This document shows positions 18,060-28,149 of a stretch of DNA of 64,000 bases, one piece after another (the first letter of the stretch is position 1; every line of letters begins with the position of its first letter). The stretch lies in assembly GCF_000210915.2 (NCBI RefSeq), contig NC_016620.1:1984001-2048000 (forward strand), written 5' to 3'. A model generated the notes under the pieces. That model had not been told where the DNA came from and did not search any database. It saw only the letters and a program-made list of their open reading frames with translations. The translations under genes and the position numbers were made by a program. The stretch comes from Halobacteriovorax marinus SJ. GTDB lineage: Bacteria; Bdellovibrionota; Bacteriovoracia; Bacteriovoracales; Bacteriovoracaceae.

Positions 18060-19549
18060 ATATTTCTAAATCCTTGTAATGTATTCCAAGATTGTCCATT
18101 TAGATTTTCGTCTTTAATTGCTGACGAGTTTAAAAATGTTGCAATAGCAGCAGCGATTTCATCATCCGTCGGCTCTTTAGGAGCAAGAAGCTCGCTATAT
18201 GTTTCAATAAAGTGAGTAAATGTGTCACCCTCTCTAAATGGTTCAGTAGCAACAATTCTCTTTAAGTAGTCGCGATTTGTTTTAACACCAAGAAAAGTCA
18301 CTTCATCTAATGAGTGAAGAGTCTTACTAATGGCACTATCTCTATCCACTCCCCAACAAATAAGCTTGGCCAGCATCGGATCAAAGTCGATCGTCACTTC
18401 ATTACCATCGACGTAACCACTATCAAGACGAACGTCATTAAGAGTCGGTGACCCCACATGGCCAATCTTTCCAATAGCTGGCATAAAGTTATTATCTGGA
18501 TCTTCAGAGTAAATTCGAACTTCAATAGCGTGACCAGTTTGAGAAATTTCCTCTTGCTTCATTGGTAGAGAAAGCCCTGCCGCAACAAGAATTTGCAGTC
18601 TTACTAAATCACTCTTTGTCACCATCTCTGTAATAGGATGCTCAACCTGAAGTCTTGTATTCATCTCTAGGAAATAGAAATTACCATCGGCGTCCATAAT
18701 GAACTCAACAGTACCAGCGCCCTTATAGTTAATCCCAGAAGAAATTGCTACCGCAGTTTCACAAATAGACTTTCTTAAAGTTTCATCTAAAGCAGTACTT
18801 GGAGTCTCTTCGACAACTTTCTGATGTCTTCTTTGAATAGAGCACTCTCTTTCAAAGAAGTGAAGATGATTACCATGAGTATCACTCATAACTTGAACTT
18901 CAATATGTCTTGGGTTTTGAATAAATTTTTCAATGAGTACAATATCGTCACCAAAGGCATTCAAGGCCTCTCTCTTCGCTGAAGCGAGAGATTCAGAAAA
19001 TTCGTCTTCCTTCCATACGACACGCATTCCCTTTCCACCACCACCGGCAGAGGCCTTAACGAGAACAGGAAACCCGATTTCAATGGCCGCATTCTTAAGC
19101 GTTGCCTCACTCTGATCTTCTCCGTGGTAACCAGGAATGAGAGGAATATTTATTTTTTCCATTTCTATTTTAGAAGTCTTCTTATCGCCCATTATCTCCA
19201 TACTCTCAGGAGTAGGACCGATGAAGATAAGACCTGCATCTGTAACTTTCTTTGCAAAAGTTGCATTCTCAGAAAGAAATCCATAACCAGGATGGATCGC
19301 CTTAGCTCCACTAACCTTGGCAATTTCAATTATTTTCTCGTGGTTGAGGTAAGTCTCGCTCAGAGCTCCCATGCCAAGAGAAAAACTCTCATCACTTAAA
19401 TATGAATGTGGATAAGTCTTTTCAGATTCTGTGTAAATAGTAACTGACTTAATACCCATCTCTCTACAAGTCTTCATTACTCTAAGAGCAATTTCACCTC
19501 GATTGGCGATAAGAATCTTATCAATCTTCTTCGTAATTTCTGAAATCAT
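18056..19549 (-). CDS. Biotin carboxylase subunit of methylcrotonyl-CoA carboxylase
   Basis: ATP-grasp biotin carboxylase: KILIANRGEIALRVMKTCRE at the N-terminus, IHPGYGFLSENA, the ATP-binding loop VKASAGGGGKGMRV, HIEVQVMSDTHGN, ERECSIQRRHQKVVEETPS and MNTRLQVEHPITEM. At 497 aa it is a BC domain only (~445) plus a C-terminal extension, with the carrier on the next gene. I start at ATG 19549, which overlaps the TAA of the upstream hydratase (TAATG) after AGAAGGAAA; an in-frame start 18 bp earlier would overlap more. Within this operon the substrate is most likely 3-methylcrotonyl-CoA. Confidence 0.92.
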   Translation of the reverse strand: MISEITKKIDKILIANRGEIALRVMKTCREMGIKSVTIYTESEKTYPHSYLSDESFSLGMGALSETYLNHEKIIEIAKVSGAKAIHPGYGFLSENATFAKKVTDAGLIFIGPTPESMEIMGDKKTSKIEMEKINIPLIPGYHGEDQSEATLKNAAIEIGFPVLVKASAGGGGKGMRVVWKEDEFSESLASAKREALNAFGDDIVLIEKFIQNPRHIEVQVMSDTHGNHLHFFERECSIQRRHQKVVEETPSTALDETLRKSICETAVAISSGINYKGAGTVEFIMDADGNFYFLEMNTRLQVEHPITEMVTKSDLVRLQILVAAGLSLPMKQEEISQTGHAIEVRIYSEDPDNNFMPAIGKIGHVGSPTLNDVRLDSGYVDGNEVTIDFDPMLAKLICWGVDRDSAISKTLHSLDEVTFLGVKTNRDYLKRIVATEPFREGDTFTHFIETYSELLAPKEPTDDEIAAAIATFLNSSAIKDENLNGQSWNTLQGFRNI

Positions 19550-20346
19550 TATTTTTCCTTCTTCCAATTAGGTCTTCTCTTCTCAAGCAGAGCATTCATT
19601 CCCTCTTGCCCTTCAGCACTCACACGTCTCTTGGCAATTGTTTCACAAGTATACTTAGACTTTTGCTCATAACTAGCACTTGAGAGTTCACAAACGTTTC
19701 TTATCAATTCCTTCGCCACTCTCTGCGCTCCGGGAGCGGGCTTAAGAAATTTCTTAACTAACTCCTCACAGTCATTGTGAAAATGTCTATCTAAACTAAC
19801 TTGATGAACGAGTCCTAATTCCATAGCTCTCTTAGCATCAAAACGCTCTCCAGTAAGAAAAGTCGCTCTTGCATTTGACTCTCCCATCTTGGCAATAACA
19901 AATGGTGAAATCACAGCTGGAACTAAACCAAGCATCACCTCAGTCAATCCAAAGAGTGCAGACTCACTCGCAAGGACATAATCGCATACGGCGACTAGGC
20001 CAACACCACCACCTAGGGCAGCTCCGTTAACTTTGCCAATCACAGGCTTAGAACAAGTATTAATAATATGAAAGAGATCAGAAAGGGCCTGACTGTCTTT
20101 GATATTTTCTTCTTCAGAGTAATTGATCATCGACTTCATCCAATTGAGATCAGCTCCTGCACAGAAAGACTTCCCCGCACCAGTAAGCACTACAACTTGA
20201 ACTGAGTCGTCAGTTGAGATCTCTTTGAACTTTTGACTAAGGAGCTCAATCAACTCGTCGTTAAAAGCGTTGTGGATCTCTCCTCTATTGAGAGTTAGCG
20301 TCGCAACTCCTCTTTCATCACATTCGTATAGGTACAATTCGCTCAC
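19549..20346 (-). CDS. liuC: Methylglutaconyl-CoA hydratase (LiuC-like crotonase)
   Basis: Crotonase family member: VVLTGAGKSFCAGADLNWMKSM, NGAALGGGVGLVAVCDYVLA, FGLTEVMLGLVPAVISPFVIAKMG. The GGGVGL and LVPAVISPFV signatures are those of LiuC-type methylglutaconyl-CoA hydratases rather than of short-chain enoyl-CoA hydratase. The start is the GTG at 20346: GGAG lies 6 bases upstream and the preceding gene ends at 20357. It hydrates 3-methylglutaconyl-CoA to HMG-CoA and sits between both carboxylase chains, as in liu operons. Confidence 0.9.
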   Translation of the reverse strand: MSELYLYECDERGVATLTLNRGEIHNAFNDELIELLSQKFKEISTDDSVQVVVLTGAGKSFCAGADLNWMKSMINYSEEENIKDSQALSDLFHIINTCSKPVIGKVNGAALGGGVGLVAVCDYVLASESALFGLTEVMLGLVPAVISPFVIAKMGESNARATFLTGERFDAKRAMELGLVHQVSLDRHFHNDCEELVKKFLKPAPGAQRVAKELIRNVCELSSASYEQKSKYTCETIAKRRVSAEGQEGMNALLEKRRPNWKKEK

Positions 20347-20356
20347 TACTCGCTCC

Positions 20357-21979
20357 CTACATTCTAAAGACGCCAAATTTACTTTCGGCAATCGGAGTAT
20401 TTAGAGAAGAGCTAATGGCCAGACCAAGAATATCTCTTGTGTGGGCAGGATCAATAATCCCATCATCCCATAGCCTCGCTGTAGAATAGTATGCACTTCC
20501 CTCTTTTTCATATTTATCTAAGATTGGTTTTTCAAACTCAGCAACTTCAGATGCGCTCATAGGAGACTTCCCACGCGCTCTAAGAGCATCTTGTCTAACA
20601 GTTGAGAGAACACCTGCGGCCTGCTCTCCACCCATGACCGATATCCTTGCGTTTGGCCACATCCATAAGAACCTAGGTTGGTAGGCCCTTCCACACATTC
20701 CATAATTTCCGGCCCCAAAAGAGCCACCGATAATAACTGTAAACTTTGGAACTTCTACAGTTGATACGGCCGTCACCATCTTTGCACCATGCTTGGCGAT
20801 ACCTTCACTTTCATACTTCTTACCAACCATAAAGCCAGTGATATTTTGTAGGAAAACGAGAGGAATTTTTCTCTGTCCACAAAGTTCGATAAAGTGTGCA
20901 CCTTTTTGAGCACTCTCCGAAAAGAGAATACCGTTATTGGCAACGATTCCTACTTTATGACCGTGAATGCGAGCAAAGCCAGTTACAAGAGTTGTTCCAT
21001 ACTTCTCTTTAAATTCATGAAATTCAGAAGAGTCTACAATTCTAGCAATCACCTCTCTAATATCAAAAGGCTTCTTAGTATCGTGAGGAAGAAGTCCATA
21101 GATTTCTTCCATATTATATTTAGGTGCTTCATAGGCTTCGATCTTCTTTTGACCTGCTAGCTCACCTAGTGAAGTATAATTTAAATTCTCTACAATATTT
21201 CGAGTGATGATAAGTGCTTCTTCTTCATCTTCTGCGTAGTGATCGGCAACACCAGATTCATGGGTGTGAACATACGCTCCCCCAAGATCTTCGGCGCTAA
21301 CTTCTTCTCCAGTGGCGGCCTTAACAAGTGGTGGCCCTCCGAGGAAAATCGTACCATTGCCTTTTACGATAACAGACTCATCGGCCATTGCTGGAACATA
21401 GGCTCCACCAGCAGTACAAGAACCGAGAACAACAGCAATTTGCGGTATTCCCTTTGATGACATTTGGGCCTGATTATAAAAGATTCTTCCAAAGTGATCT
21501 CTATCTGGAAAAACTTCATCTTGCATTGGCAGGAAAGCTCCACCTGAGTCCACTAAGTAGATACACGGAAGTCTATTTTCAAGAGCAATCTCCTGAGCTC
21601 TCAAATGCTTTTTCACTGTCATCGGAAAGTATGTTCCACCTTTAACAGTGGCGTCGTTGGCGACAAACATACACTCTACACCGTGAACACGTCCGATCCC
21701 ACAAACAACACCAGCACTTGGAACATCAGTTTCATACATTCCATTGGCCGCAAGAGACGATAATTCAACAAAGGCAGATCCCTCGTCTAAAATACGCTCA
21801 ATTCTCTCACGAGGAAGAAGCTTTCCTCTTTCGTGATGACGGCTCACATATTTTTCACCTCCGCCTAATTTCACGCGATCGATGAGCTCTCTAAATTCAC
21901 CGCGAAGCTTAAGGTGGTATTCTCTATTTTCTTTGAAGTCGACACTATTAACGTCAATTTGGGAGTTAAGTACATCCAT
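20357..21979 (-). CDS. liuB: Methylcrotonyl-CoA carboxylase, carboxyltransferase (beta) subunit
   Basis: Carboxyltransferase of the acyl-CoA carboxylase family, 540 aa, as in MCC beta. Motifs: [23 protein letters not shown] at the N-terminal end, [69 protein letters not shown] and [20 protein letters not shown], the last two strongly MCC-like. First gene of a minus-strand operon liuB-liuC-BC-BCCP-mvaB-crotonase. An isovaleryl-CoA dehydrogenase is not in the window. Confidence 0.95.
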   Translation of the reverse strand: MDVLNSQIDVNSVDFKENREYHLKLRGEFRELIDRVKLGGGEKYVSRHHERGKLLPRERIERILDEGSAFVELSSLAANGMYETDVPSAGVVCGIGRVHGVECMFVANDATVKGGTYFPMTVKKHLRAQEIALENRLPCIYLVDSGGAFLPMQDEVFPDRDHFGRIFYNQAQMSSKGIPQIAVVLGSCTAGGAYVPAMADESVIVKGNGTIFLGGPPLVKAATGEEVSAEDLGGAYVHTHESGVADHYAEDEEEALIITRNIVENLNYTSLGELAGQKKIEAYEAPKYNMEEIYGLLPHDTKKPFDIREVIARIVDSSEFHEFKEKYGTTLVTGFARIHGHKVGIVANNGILFSESAQKGAHFIELCGQRKIPLVFLQNITGFMVGKKYESEGIAKHGAKMVTAVSTVEVPKFTVIIGGSFGAGNYGMCGRAYQPRFLWMWPNARISVMGGEQAAGVLSTVRQDALRARGKSPMSASEVAEFEKPILDKYEKEGSAYYSTARLWDDGIIDPAHTRDILGLAISSSLNTPIAESKFGVFRM

Positions 21980-22066
21980 CTTTGAATCCTAATTTATGAT
22001 AAAAAAGTCTTATCATTTTAATAAGATATATAGGATTGTGACAAGGCGATGAGGGTCAATGACCCT
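21980..22066 (-). promoter_or_regulatory. Liu operon leader with two inverted repeats
   Basis: Directly upstream of liuB are two perfect short inverted repeats. ATGATAA / TTATCAT (21996-22016) lies next to the ribosome binding site, and AGGGTC-AAT-GACCCT (22052-22066) lies farther upstream. The first could form a leader hairpin; the second looks like an operator half-site pair. A minus-strand -35-like TTGTCA sits between them. No regulator gene is adjacent. Assignment is tentative. Confidence 0.35.
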
Positions 22067-22094
22067 GAGCGCATTAGGCGATTATCCCAAAATT

Positions 22095-23126
22095 CTATAA
22101 ATTTAATAGATTTTGACAGTAATTGGCACTGGTTGCGATAAATTGACGATCAAATTTCACCCTATTCTTCACTGAATATTGCACAAGGCCAAAGAGATAT
22201 TTAGAGTAAACATCTACCCATGGAGACTCGGCCTTAACTGTGTATGGGTTAAATTTCTTCTTTAATTTTGCCGCCGGCAAGTAGTATTTAGAAAGGGCTT
22301 CAATAAGTGGAACTTCAAACCATAGATCTTTTGCTAAATCTTTATCTTTAATCTTAGAGCAATTCTCTAAGAAGACTTTTGAGAAGTTTTCTTTATTGGT
22401 CTTACCTTGGCTAATGATGAGAGAGTGAATAAGCATTTGTGTTAAGAATTCCTCATCAATTAATTTTGCGTGCTTAATAGGGTTCATTCTTAGAATGACT
22501 CTTCCCGCTTGAAAATCGATAGAAGGCCTATCTGTCTGCGGCCACCACACAAGCTTAATTCGTCCTCCAACAATTCTATTGGTTGGAAGATCAAAGAAGC
22601 GATCTAGCTTCTTTATATTATTTGTAACTTTAGATTTCTTTAAAATACTTTCTAAGCGCTTTGCCTCTTGAGCAAGGAGACTACTCTCCCTAACAATAGT
22701 TGATATATTCTTCTTAAAGTGCTTATAAATCTTTACGAGGGTTTTAATATCTTCAACTTCAATTAATTTCTTCTTCTTTAAAGTAAGCAGGGAGCGATCG
22801 AGAGTTTTATAGCTTGCAAAAGTTCTAGATAGAATATCGGCAGAGAGAGAGACTTCGGAAAAAATACTCCCTTGTGCCTTTGGATAGGCCTTGTGATACT
22901 TCTCTCTTAAGGCCTTATAAATCTCTAGCATTTCCTTATCGGCACTAGAGAGAGAGAACTTCTCTTCATAGTACGTTCTATATTCTTTGGGTGTGCCTTC
23001 TCTCCACTGGGAGATTCCATCCACTAATTGAAAGACATCAAATGATTCTGAGTAATCAACAAAGTTTCCGCGGGCATTGATTGAAAAAGAACAAAGAAGT
23101 AAGAGCGAAAGAAATAGAGTCTTCAA
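22095..23126 (-). CDS. Exported hypothetical protein
   Basis: No family recognised. Signal peptide MKTLFLSLLLLCSFSINARG, then ~320 residues, Lys-rich and largely helical, with a short beta segment around FDLPTNRIVGGRIKLVWWPQTDRPSIDFQAG. No catalytic motif seen. Only two Cys in the mature part (ENCSKIK, NYCQNLL). It lies 40 bp after the Nudix/MBL gene on the same strand and may be the last gene of that unit. Predicted periplasmic. Confidence 0.6.
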   Translation of the reverse strand: MKTLFLSLLLLCSFSINARGNFVDYSESFDVFQLVDGISQWREGTPKEYRTYYEEKFSLSSADKEMLEIYKALREKYHKAYPKAQGSIFSEVSLSADILSRTFASYKTLDRSLLTLKKKKLIEVEDIKTLVKIYKHFKKNISTIVRESSLLAQEAKRLESILKKSKVTNNIKKLDRFFDLPTNRIVGGRIKLVWWPQTDRPSIDFQAGRVILRMNPIKHAKLIDEEFLTQMLIHSLIISQGKTNKENFSKVFLENCSKIKDKDLAKDLWFEVPLIEALSKYYLPAAKLKKKFNPYTVKAESPWVDVYSKYLFGLVQYSVKNRVKFDRQFIATSANYCQNLLNL

Positions 23127-23166
23127 GATTAACCATCCATAGTTTAAGTCATTTCTTCTATTATAC

Positions 23167-24486
23167 CTAAAGTTTAAGTTTTTTTAAATGTGCCTCTATT
23201 GTTTTCATCGCATATTTATGGAGTCTAACGTCTAGCCCCTCATAGACTATCTCTAGAATTTCTTGATTCGTTTTACCTAAACTCTTAAGCTCTGCAATTT
23301 CTTTCTCGCGCATTTGTCTATGAGCGAGAGTTTTACTCAACTTATGCACTCCACCTATGGCAATCCCGTGAGAAGGGATGATAAATTTTGGGTCTAAATC
23401 AATCACTCTATTCAAAGAGTCGTAGTACTTTGCCATGTCCCCTTCTGGAGCTCCTATGACAACCGTTCCAACTGTCTGAATGAGATCTCCAACTAAGAAC
23501 CAATTTAGAGTCTTAGGGGCAAGGGCAAGTTGTCCCTCATCATGACCAGGAACTTCGTAAATATAAACCTCACTTCCACAAGACTGTGTAAGAAGGTCAC
23601 CCTCTTTATAAATTTTAATCTCTACATCTTTGAAATAATCTTCACCATGCTTATTGCGTATTCTCTCTAAAGTATCTCTACTTAGTCCAATAGTGACATT
23701 GAAATGCGTCGCTATCTCTGTGGCAAACTCGTGGTGATCCGGGTGATGGTGAGTGATAAAGAGCTCATCTACGCTGAACTTTGAGAGATGATTAATTAAT
23801 TTAGCTAACTCTTCTCTATCTCTAGGAGAGGGATCAATGAGCACACTATGTTCATCGCCAATCAGAAAGCAATTAGTTCTATTGGCAGGAGGAAAGGTAT
23901 GAGAGAGAGGGAGAAATTGTTTAACTCCATATATACTCTCAATCATCGGCACTTCTTTTGCTGGATTATGATCTAGAGATAGATCCAGTACTTCAGAGAA
24001 ATTAATATCTCTTGCGAGATTTTGAAAAAGCTTCACTGTTGGAGGAACTGCTAAAATCTCGGCCCTTTTATAGCTATTTAATATATCTAAGGCCTTTGTC
24101 CATGAAGAACACTTGGCCTCGCCGGCATCGACTTCAAACTCAACCTCTTCACTTAATTCTATGCGAATAAAATGAGTTTTAAAGCGGTAAGGGTTGAACT
24201 CTGGAGTAATCGCAACTCCAACCTCTTTTATAGAGAGAATCTTCTCTAAGCTTTTCTCTAAATCAAAGTTAAGCTCCTCAACAATTTCTCTTCTTAGAGC
24301 GAAGTAGAGCTCCTTTGAAAGAGCGTTAAAGAGCTCCGGTATAATACTTGAATTTTCTCGGTCTTCTTTATCTACTTTCCCACCTGGAAAAGCAGTGTAT
24401 CCAGGGAAGGCCTTTAAATAATTCTGCCTCTGAATTGAGAAAACCTTATCTTCAAAAGTAAAAATTACACTTACAGAATCACGCAT
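23167..24486 (-). CDS. Nudix hydrolase fused to metallo-beta-lactamase-fold hydrolase
   Basis: Residues ~1-155 form a Nudix domain: FPGYTAFPGGKVDKED, then LRREIVEELNF (REUxEE, residues 65-74). The spacing between the GG and RE halves is about 15 residues longer than the consensus Nudix box. Residues ~195-439 are a metallo-beta-lactamase domain with ITHHHPDHHEFA (His246, His248, Asp250, His251), PGHDEGQLAL and FLVGDLIQT, then a C-terminal helical part as in the LACTB2 subgroup. It starts 3 bp after the oxidoreductase stop, so it is co-expressed with it. Hydrolysis of CoA- or nucleotide-linked intermediates is a possible role; the substrate is unknown. Confidence 0.85.
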   Translation of the reverse strand: MRDSVSVIFTFEDKVFSIQRQNYLKAFPGYTAFPGGKVDKEDRENSSIIPELFNALSKELYFALRREIVEELNFDLEKSLEKILSIKEVGVAITPEFNPYRFKTHFIRIELSEEVEFEVDAGEAKCSSWTKALDILNSYKRAEILAVPPTVKLFQNLARDINFSEVLDLSLDHNPAKEVPMIESIYGVKQFLPLSHTFPPANRTNCFLIGDEHSVLIDPSPRDREELAKLINHLSKFSVDELFITHHHPDHHEFATEIATHFNVTIGLSRDTLERIRNKHGEDYFKDVEIKIYKEGDLLTQSCGSEVYIYEVPGHDEGQLALAPKTLNWFLVGDLIQTVGTVVIGAPEGDMAKYYDSLNRVIDLDPKFIIPSHGIAIGGVHKLSKTLAHRQMREKEIAELKSLGKTNQEILEIVYEGLDVRLHKYAMKTIEAHLKKLKL

Positions 24487-24489
24487 AAC

Positions 24490-27400
24490 TTACACTGTTT
24501 CCAGTTTTTCACTGGCCTTCTTATAGCGGATTTCTCTATACCCTTTTATATTTTCAAGCTTCTTTAGATATGTGTAATTTAACTCATCAGCTTTAACCTT
24601 ATTCATAAGAGATTTTCTAATATCTAAATTAATCTCTCTTTCTCGCTTATGCCAAGCAGGAAGAAGGAGTCTAAGAATACGAAGATGCCTCATCGTCTTT
24701 AGCATCCACGGTTTAGGGCTAATATCAAATTCTATTTTCTTACCTAAGACATCAAAGCCTGGTCGATTAATGAAGACCTTCTTAAACTTTCTACCGAGAG
24801 TTGAATAAGACTTTCGATCAATTTCTCTTTGCATAGGACTCATCATAAGATGAGCAACATAGACTTCATCTTTAACCCAATAGGTTCTGGCCAAAGTTCT
24901 AAGGGCCATTTCATGGAGATCTTCTGAAACATTTTCTTTAATTAGAAGAGCATCTTGAAGAAATTGTGCAACTTCGTGCCCACGATTAAAGATATAGAGA
25001 TCGTGCAGATAATTAGCTAAGTAACTCTCTTTGATCTGAGGGAATATTTTCACCAAGCGCTTGAAGTTATTATTAAAGATTTCAATAAATGTATCTTTAT
25101 TTTGCCATGGAAGAAATGATTCTTTGATACTCATTTCATAGAGAGCGAATTGATTATACTTTGATGTTGTTTTCTTAAAGTATTGATCTCTAACTGATTG
25201 ATCACCGTTTAAGAAAACTTTTCTTCCCAGATTAAATGCGAGCCAATTCGTTTCGTACTCACCTTTTTTAATTGCACTCTTAAAGGCCTCTTGCATATTT
25301 TCTAAAGTAAAAGGAAGCCTTCCACTTTGAAATGCAATCCCAAGAATCATGGCCGAAGCATAAACACTCTTTCCAAGAATATCATTACAGAGCTCTTTCA
25401 TAGATGCCAAGTATACTCTATCAGCGAGTTGCTCACGAAGTTTAGAGCGAAGTTGCTCCTCTGTAAGTGTCGCCGAAATCTCTCCATTATCGAGGAGAAT
25501 AGAGAGAGGAATTTGAAATTTCTTATCGATAAGTGCGAGTCCCTCACTTCCTAAGAAGTGTAATTGTCCACTTGCATCTAATAAGTCTGGTGAAACCAGA
25601 AGGTCGGCACTATGAAGAGGAGTTACAGCTCCTTTTGAAAGTCCCTTCTTATATATTGAGAGGTGACCTGTCACATTTCCATTTCTTTGTGCCAGTCCCT
25701 TTTGATCCATAAACTTGAAGTCTAGATCGTCTCTTCCATTCATCGTTTTAGCTGCGTGAGAGAGTACTCTAGAAATAGTCGTAACACCTGAGCCACCGAC
25801 TCCAGTAACAACCATTCTCCAATCTGCGCCGGAAGCAATATCTTCGAAGCTCTTCGTTACCTTTGGTAACTCAATATCCTCTGCACTTAAATTAATTGAA
25901 GTAGAGTTCTTATACTTCGTTGGGTGATAATCCAACACTTCAACTAATTCGAAACTAGGGCAGGCCTTTATTTTTGTACAATAACTATCGGCCACACATA
26001 TCTGAGGATCAATAGAAACTTTAGTTCCATAAGCATCGTGAATTTGAGTCAGTCCAGGGCAGCCAGTATTTTCAACGCAGGCCCTACAGTCTTCACAAAC
26101 AGATGTATTAATTTGATAGAATGATTTCTTCTCTACAGTCTCACCTTTTGCAGTAGACTTTCTTTCAATAGACTTCATTCTACCGTGATAAGTTAGACCA
26201 CACTCTTTATTAGAGACAATGACCTTCACTCCTTTTTTATGAACATAATCGAGGAGTAAGTTCTTATAAAAATAGCGATCACTAGGATTTACTTCTATTG
26301 CATCACTAACGCCAAGACCTCTAACGACAGAGAGCATACTCTGTCTTGGTCTCTTTACACCTTCAACAGAAATTCCCGACGCGGGTGTCATCTGGTGACC
26401 AGTCATAGCAGTATTATCATTATCTAAAAGGATATAAGTAATATCGTGTCCAATCTGGAGTGAATTAGAGATATCAGTTAAACCTGAGTGAAAGAACGTT
26501 GAGTCCCCCATCAAAACAACTGATGGATTATCTGCGAATATATCAACTCCGGCCCCAAGTGCACCACCTTGCCCCATGGCCGAGAGATTGTGCATTTCTT
26601 TAAAAGGAGGAAGAAAGGAAAGTGAGTAACACCCGACATCTCCATGGGAGAGAAGATTTAGTCCCTCCTGATCTTTAAGGACACTTCTAAGATCCTTTAG
26701 TAGAGATAGAGTTTCTCTATGGGGACAGCCAGGACAAAATGTTGGAAGCCTTCTAGGTAGAGAGATTCCAAGATCTACACCACTAAGTTTTAAATCACTA
26801 CAAAGGTTCAATTCAAGCATAGAGAGAAGCTCTTTTGTCTTATCTCTTACGATTTCAAAACTAAGTCCACCATGAGCAGGAAAACCTTCGCTCTCTTTAA
26901 ATTTCTTACCAAATATTTCTAACTTAATTCCATGCTCTACACAGAATGATTTAATCTCATTTTCTAAGAATCCTCTCTTCTCTTCGACGATAACAAGCTT
27001 ATCCAGTTCCTTGAGATACGGGAGAAGTTGTGCTGTATTAAGAGGATAAGAACAAGCTACTTTATAGAGACTGAAATGGTCTATAAGACTTCCCTCTTCC
27101 AGAACTTGCTTAAGTGTTTCATATATAACCCCAGTAGAGATAAATCCTACTTTAGATTCTTTCTTTCCAATAATTTGATCAAGGGAGAGCTCTGCTAAAA
27201 CTTTTTCTACTTTAGGAAATCTCTCTTTAATCATAGAGACATCGGCAAGGAGAGAATTGGGTGGAACCATAACATTTTTTGAGAGATCAAATGTCGATGG
27301 GTCAAGAGTAACAATATCCTTATCCACCTCTTTAGGCTCACTTACTTCAACTCTTCCACCACCTTCTGCCATATAAGTCGTAAGCAGAAGTCCTTGATAG

Positions 27401-27915
27401 ACAGAAGTTCTCTTAGAAATCTCTAGAGCAATCTTCATCCAATCTTTTAGTTCTTGTGGCGTAGAAGGCTCAAGAAAAGGAATATGTAGGTGCTTATAAA
27501 GGTAGCGTGAATCAGCTGGTGTAGATGTTGACATCGACCAAGGATCGTCCCCGACAACAATAACAACACCAGGGTAAATCTCTTCCCCTGTCTTGGGATC
27601 AATAGTCGTTGCCCCCGGATTAGCAAAATTTCCAACAGAAAGTGCATCAGATGCGACATGTAGACCCATAGACTTCATGGCCACTAAACAATCTTTTCCA
27701 GCCTGCTTACAACCTGAGGCCATGGCCGCAGCGTTAGCTTCAGAGTTAGCAATAGAGACTCGAATACCACGATTATGGAATTCGTCTTTTCTCTTGTAGA
27801 GAATATTAAAATAATCGGCCAAGGGAGAACCTGGGTAGCCAGTATAAAGATTGAAACCAGCTTCAAGGCCACCCTGCACAATGAGCTCATTGCCGTTTAA
27901 TATTTCTATAGACAT
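24490..27915 (-). CDS. Fused indolepyruvate-type ferredoxin oxidoreductase
   Basis: Single 1141-residue chain joining IorA and IorB parts. Order: pyrimidine-binding half (GYPGSPLADYF; MKSMGLHVASDALS), CPGCPHRE near residue 392, TPP-binding GDSTFFHSGLTD...NDNTAMTGHQMTP, a ferredoxin-like region with CEDCRACVENTGC and CVADSYCTKIKAC (~600-650), and a gamma domain starting VVTGVGGSGVTTISRVL (~700). It oxidatively decarboxylates aryl-pyruvates to aryl-acetyl-CoA with ferredoxin. Divergent from HPPD and phenylacetate-type genes, so phenylpyruvate or hydroxyphenylpyruvate from Phe/Tyr are the likely substrates. Fused forms of about this size are known in Proteobacteria. Confidence 0.92.
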   Translation of the reverse strand: MSIEILNGNELIVQGGLEAGFNLYTGYPGSPLADYFNILYKRKDEFHNRGIRVSIANSEANAAAMASGCKQAGKDCLVAMKSMGLHVASDALSVGNFANPGATTIDPKTGEEIYPGVVIVVGDDPWSMSTSTPADSRYLYKHLHIPFLEPSTPQELKDWMKIALEISKRTSVYQGLLLTTYMAEGGGRVEVSEPKEVDKDIVTLDPSTFDLSKNVMVPPNSLLADVSMIKERFPKVEKVLAELSLDQIIGKKESKVGFISTGVIYETLKQVLEEGSLIDHFSLYKVACSYPLNTAQLLPYLKELDKLVIVEEKRGFLENEIKSFCVEHGIKLEIFGKKFKESEGFPAHGGLSFEIVRDKTKELLSMLELNLCSDLKLSGVDLGISLPRRLPTFCPGCPHRETLSLLKDLRSVLKDQEGLNLLSHGDVGCYSLSFLPPFKEMHNLSAMGQGGALGAGVDIFADNPSVVLMGDSTFFHSGLTDISNSLQIGHDITYILLDNDNTAMTGHQMTPASGISVEGVKRPRQSMLSVVRGLGVSDAIEVNPSDRYFYKNLLLDYVHKKGVKVIVSNKECGLTYHGRMKSIERKSTAKGETVEKKSFYQINTSVCEDCRACVENTGCPGLTQIHDAYGTKVSIDPQICVADSYCTKIKACPSFELVEVLDYHPTKYKNSTSINLSAEDIELPKVTKSFEDIASGADWRMVVTGVGGSGVTTISRVLSHAAKTMNGRDDLDFKFMDQKGLAQRNGNVTGHLSIYKKGLSKGAVTPLHSADLLVSPDLLDASGQLHFLGSEGLALIDKKFQIPLSILLDNGEISATLTEEQLRSKLREQLADRVYLASMKELCNDILGKSVYASAMILGIAFQSGRLPFTLENMQEAFKSAIKKGEYETNWLAFNLGRKVFLNGDQSVRDQYFKKTTSKYNQFALYEMSIKESFLPWQNKDTFIEIFNNNFKRLVKIFPQIKESYLANYLHDLYIFNRGHEVAQFLQDALLIKENVSEDLHEMALRTLARTYWVKDEVYVAHLMMSPMQREIDRKSYSTLGRKFKKVFINRPGFDVLGKKIEFDISPKPWMLKTMRHLRILRLLLPAWHKREREINLDIRKSLMNKVKADELNYTYLKKLENIKGYREIRYKKASEKLETV

Positions 27916-28056
27916 ATAACATCCTAATCAAATCAATTTTTTTTGAGCATAGTATAAGGATATTAAGAAGGATTTGTCACTTTCTGTGTATTAGCATATG
28001 TGTCATTAACTGATATAAGTCATTAAAATAAGAAGTTTTCACAAGGATGTCGAAAA

Positions 28057-28080
28057 GTGCGTCATTTCACCTATACGCAC
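28057..28080. promoter_or_regulatory. Possible operator in the divergent aromatic-operon region
   Basis: GTGCG-N14-CGCAC inverted repeat in the 234-bp region between the oxidoreductase (minus) and HPPD (plus) start codons. Three GTCAT elements lie nearby (about 28002, 28019, 28061). Only 5-bp arms, so this could be chance. The promoters of both divergent operons must lie in this interval. Confidence 0.25.
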
Positions 28081-28149
28081 CTTGAAACTCCATTATTTCT
28101 ATACCAAAATAGGCCCTAAAAAATAACTGATAAAAAGAAGGGGCGCAAA

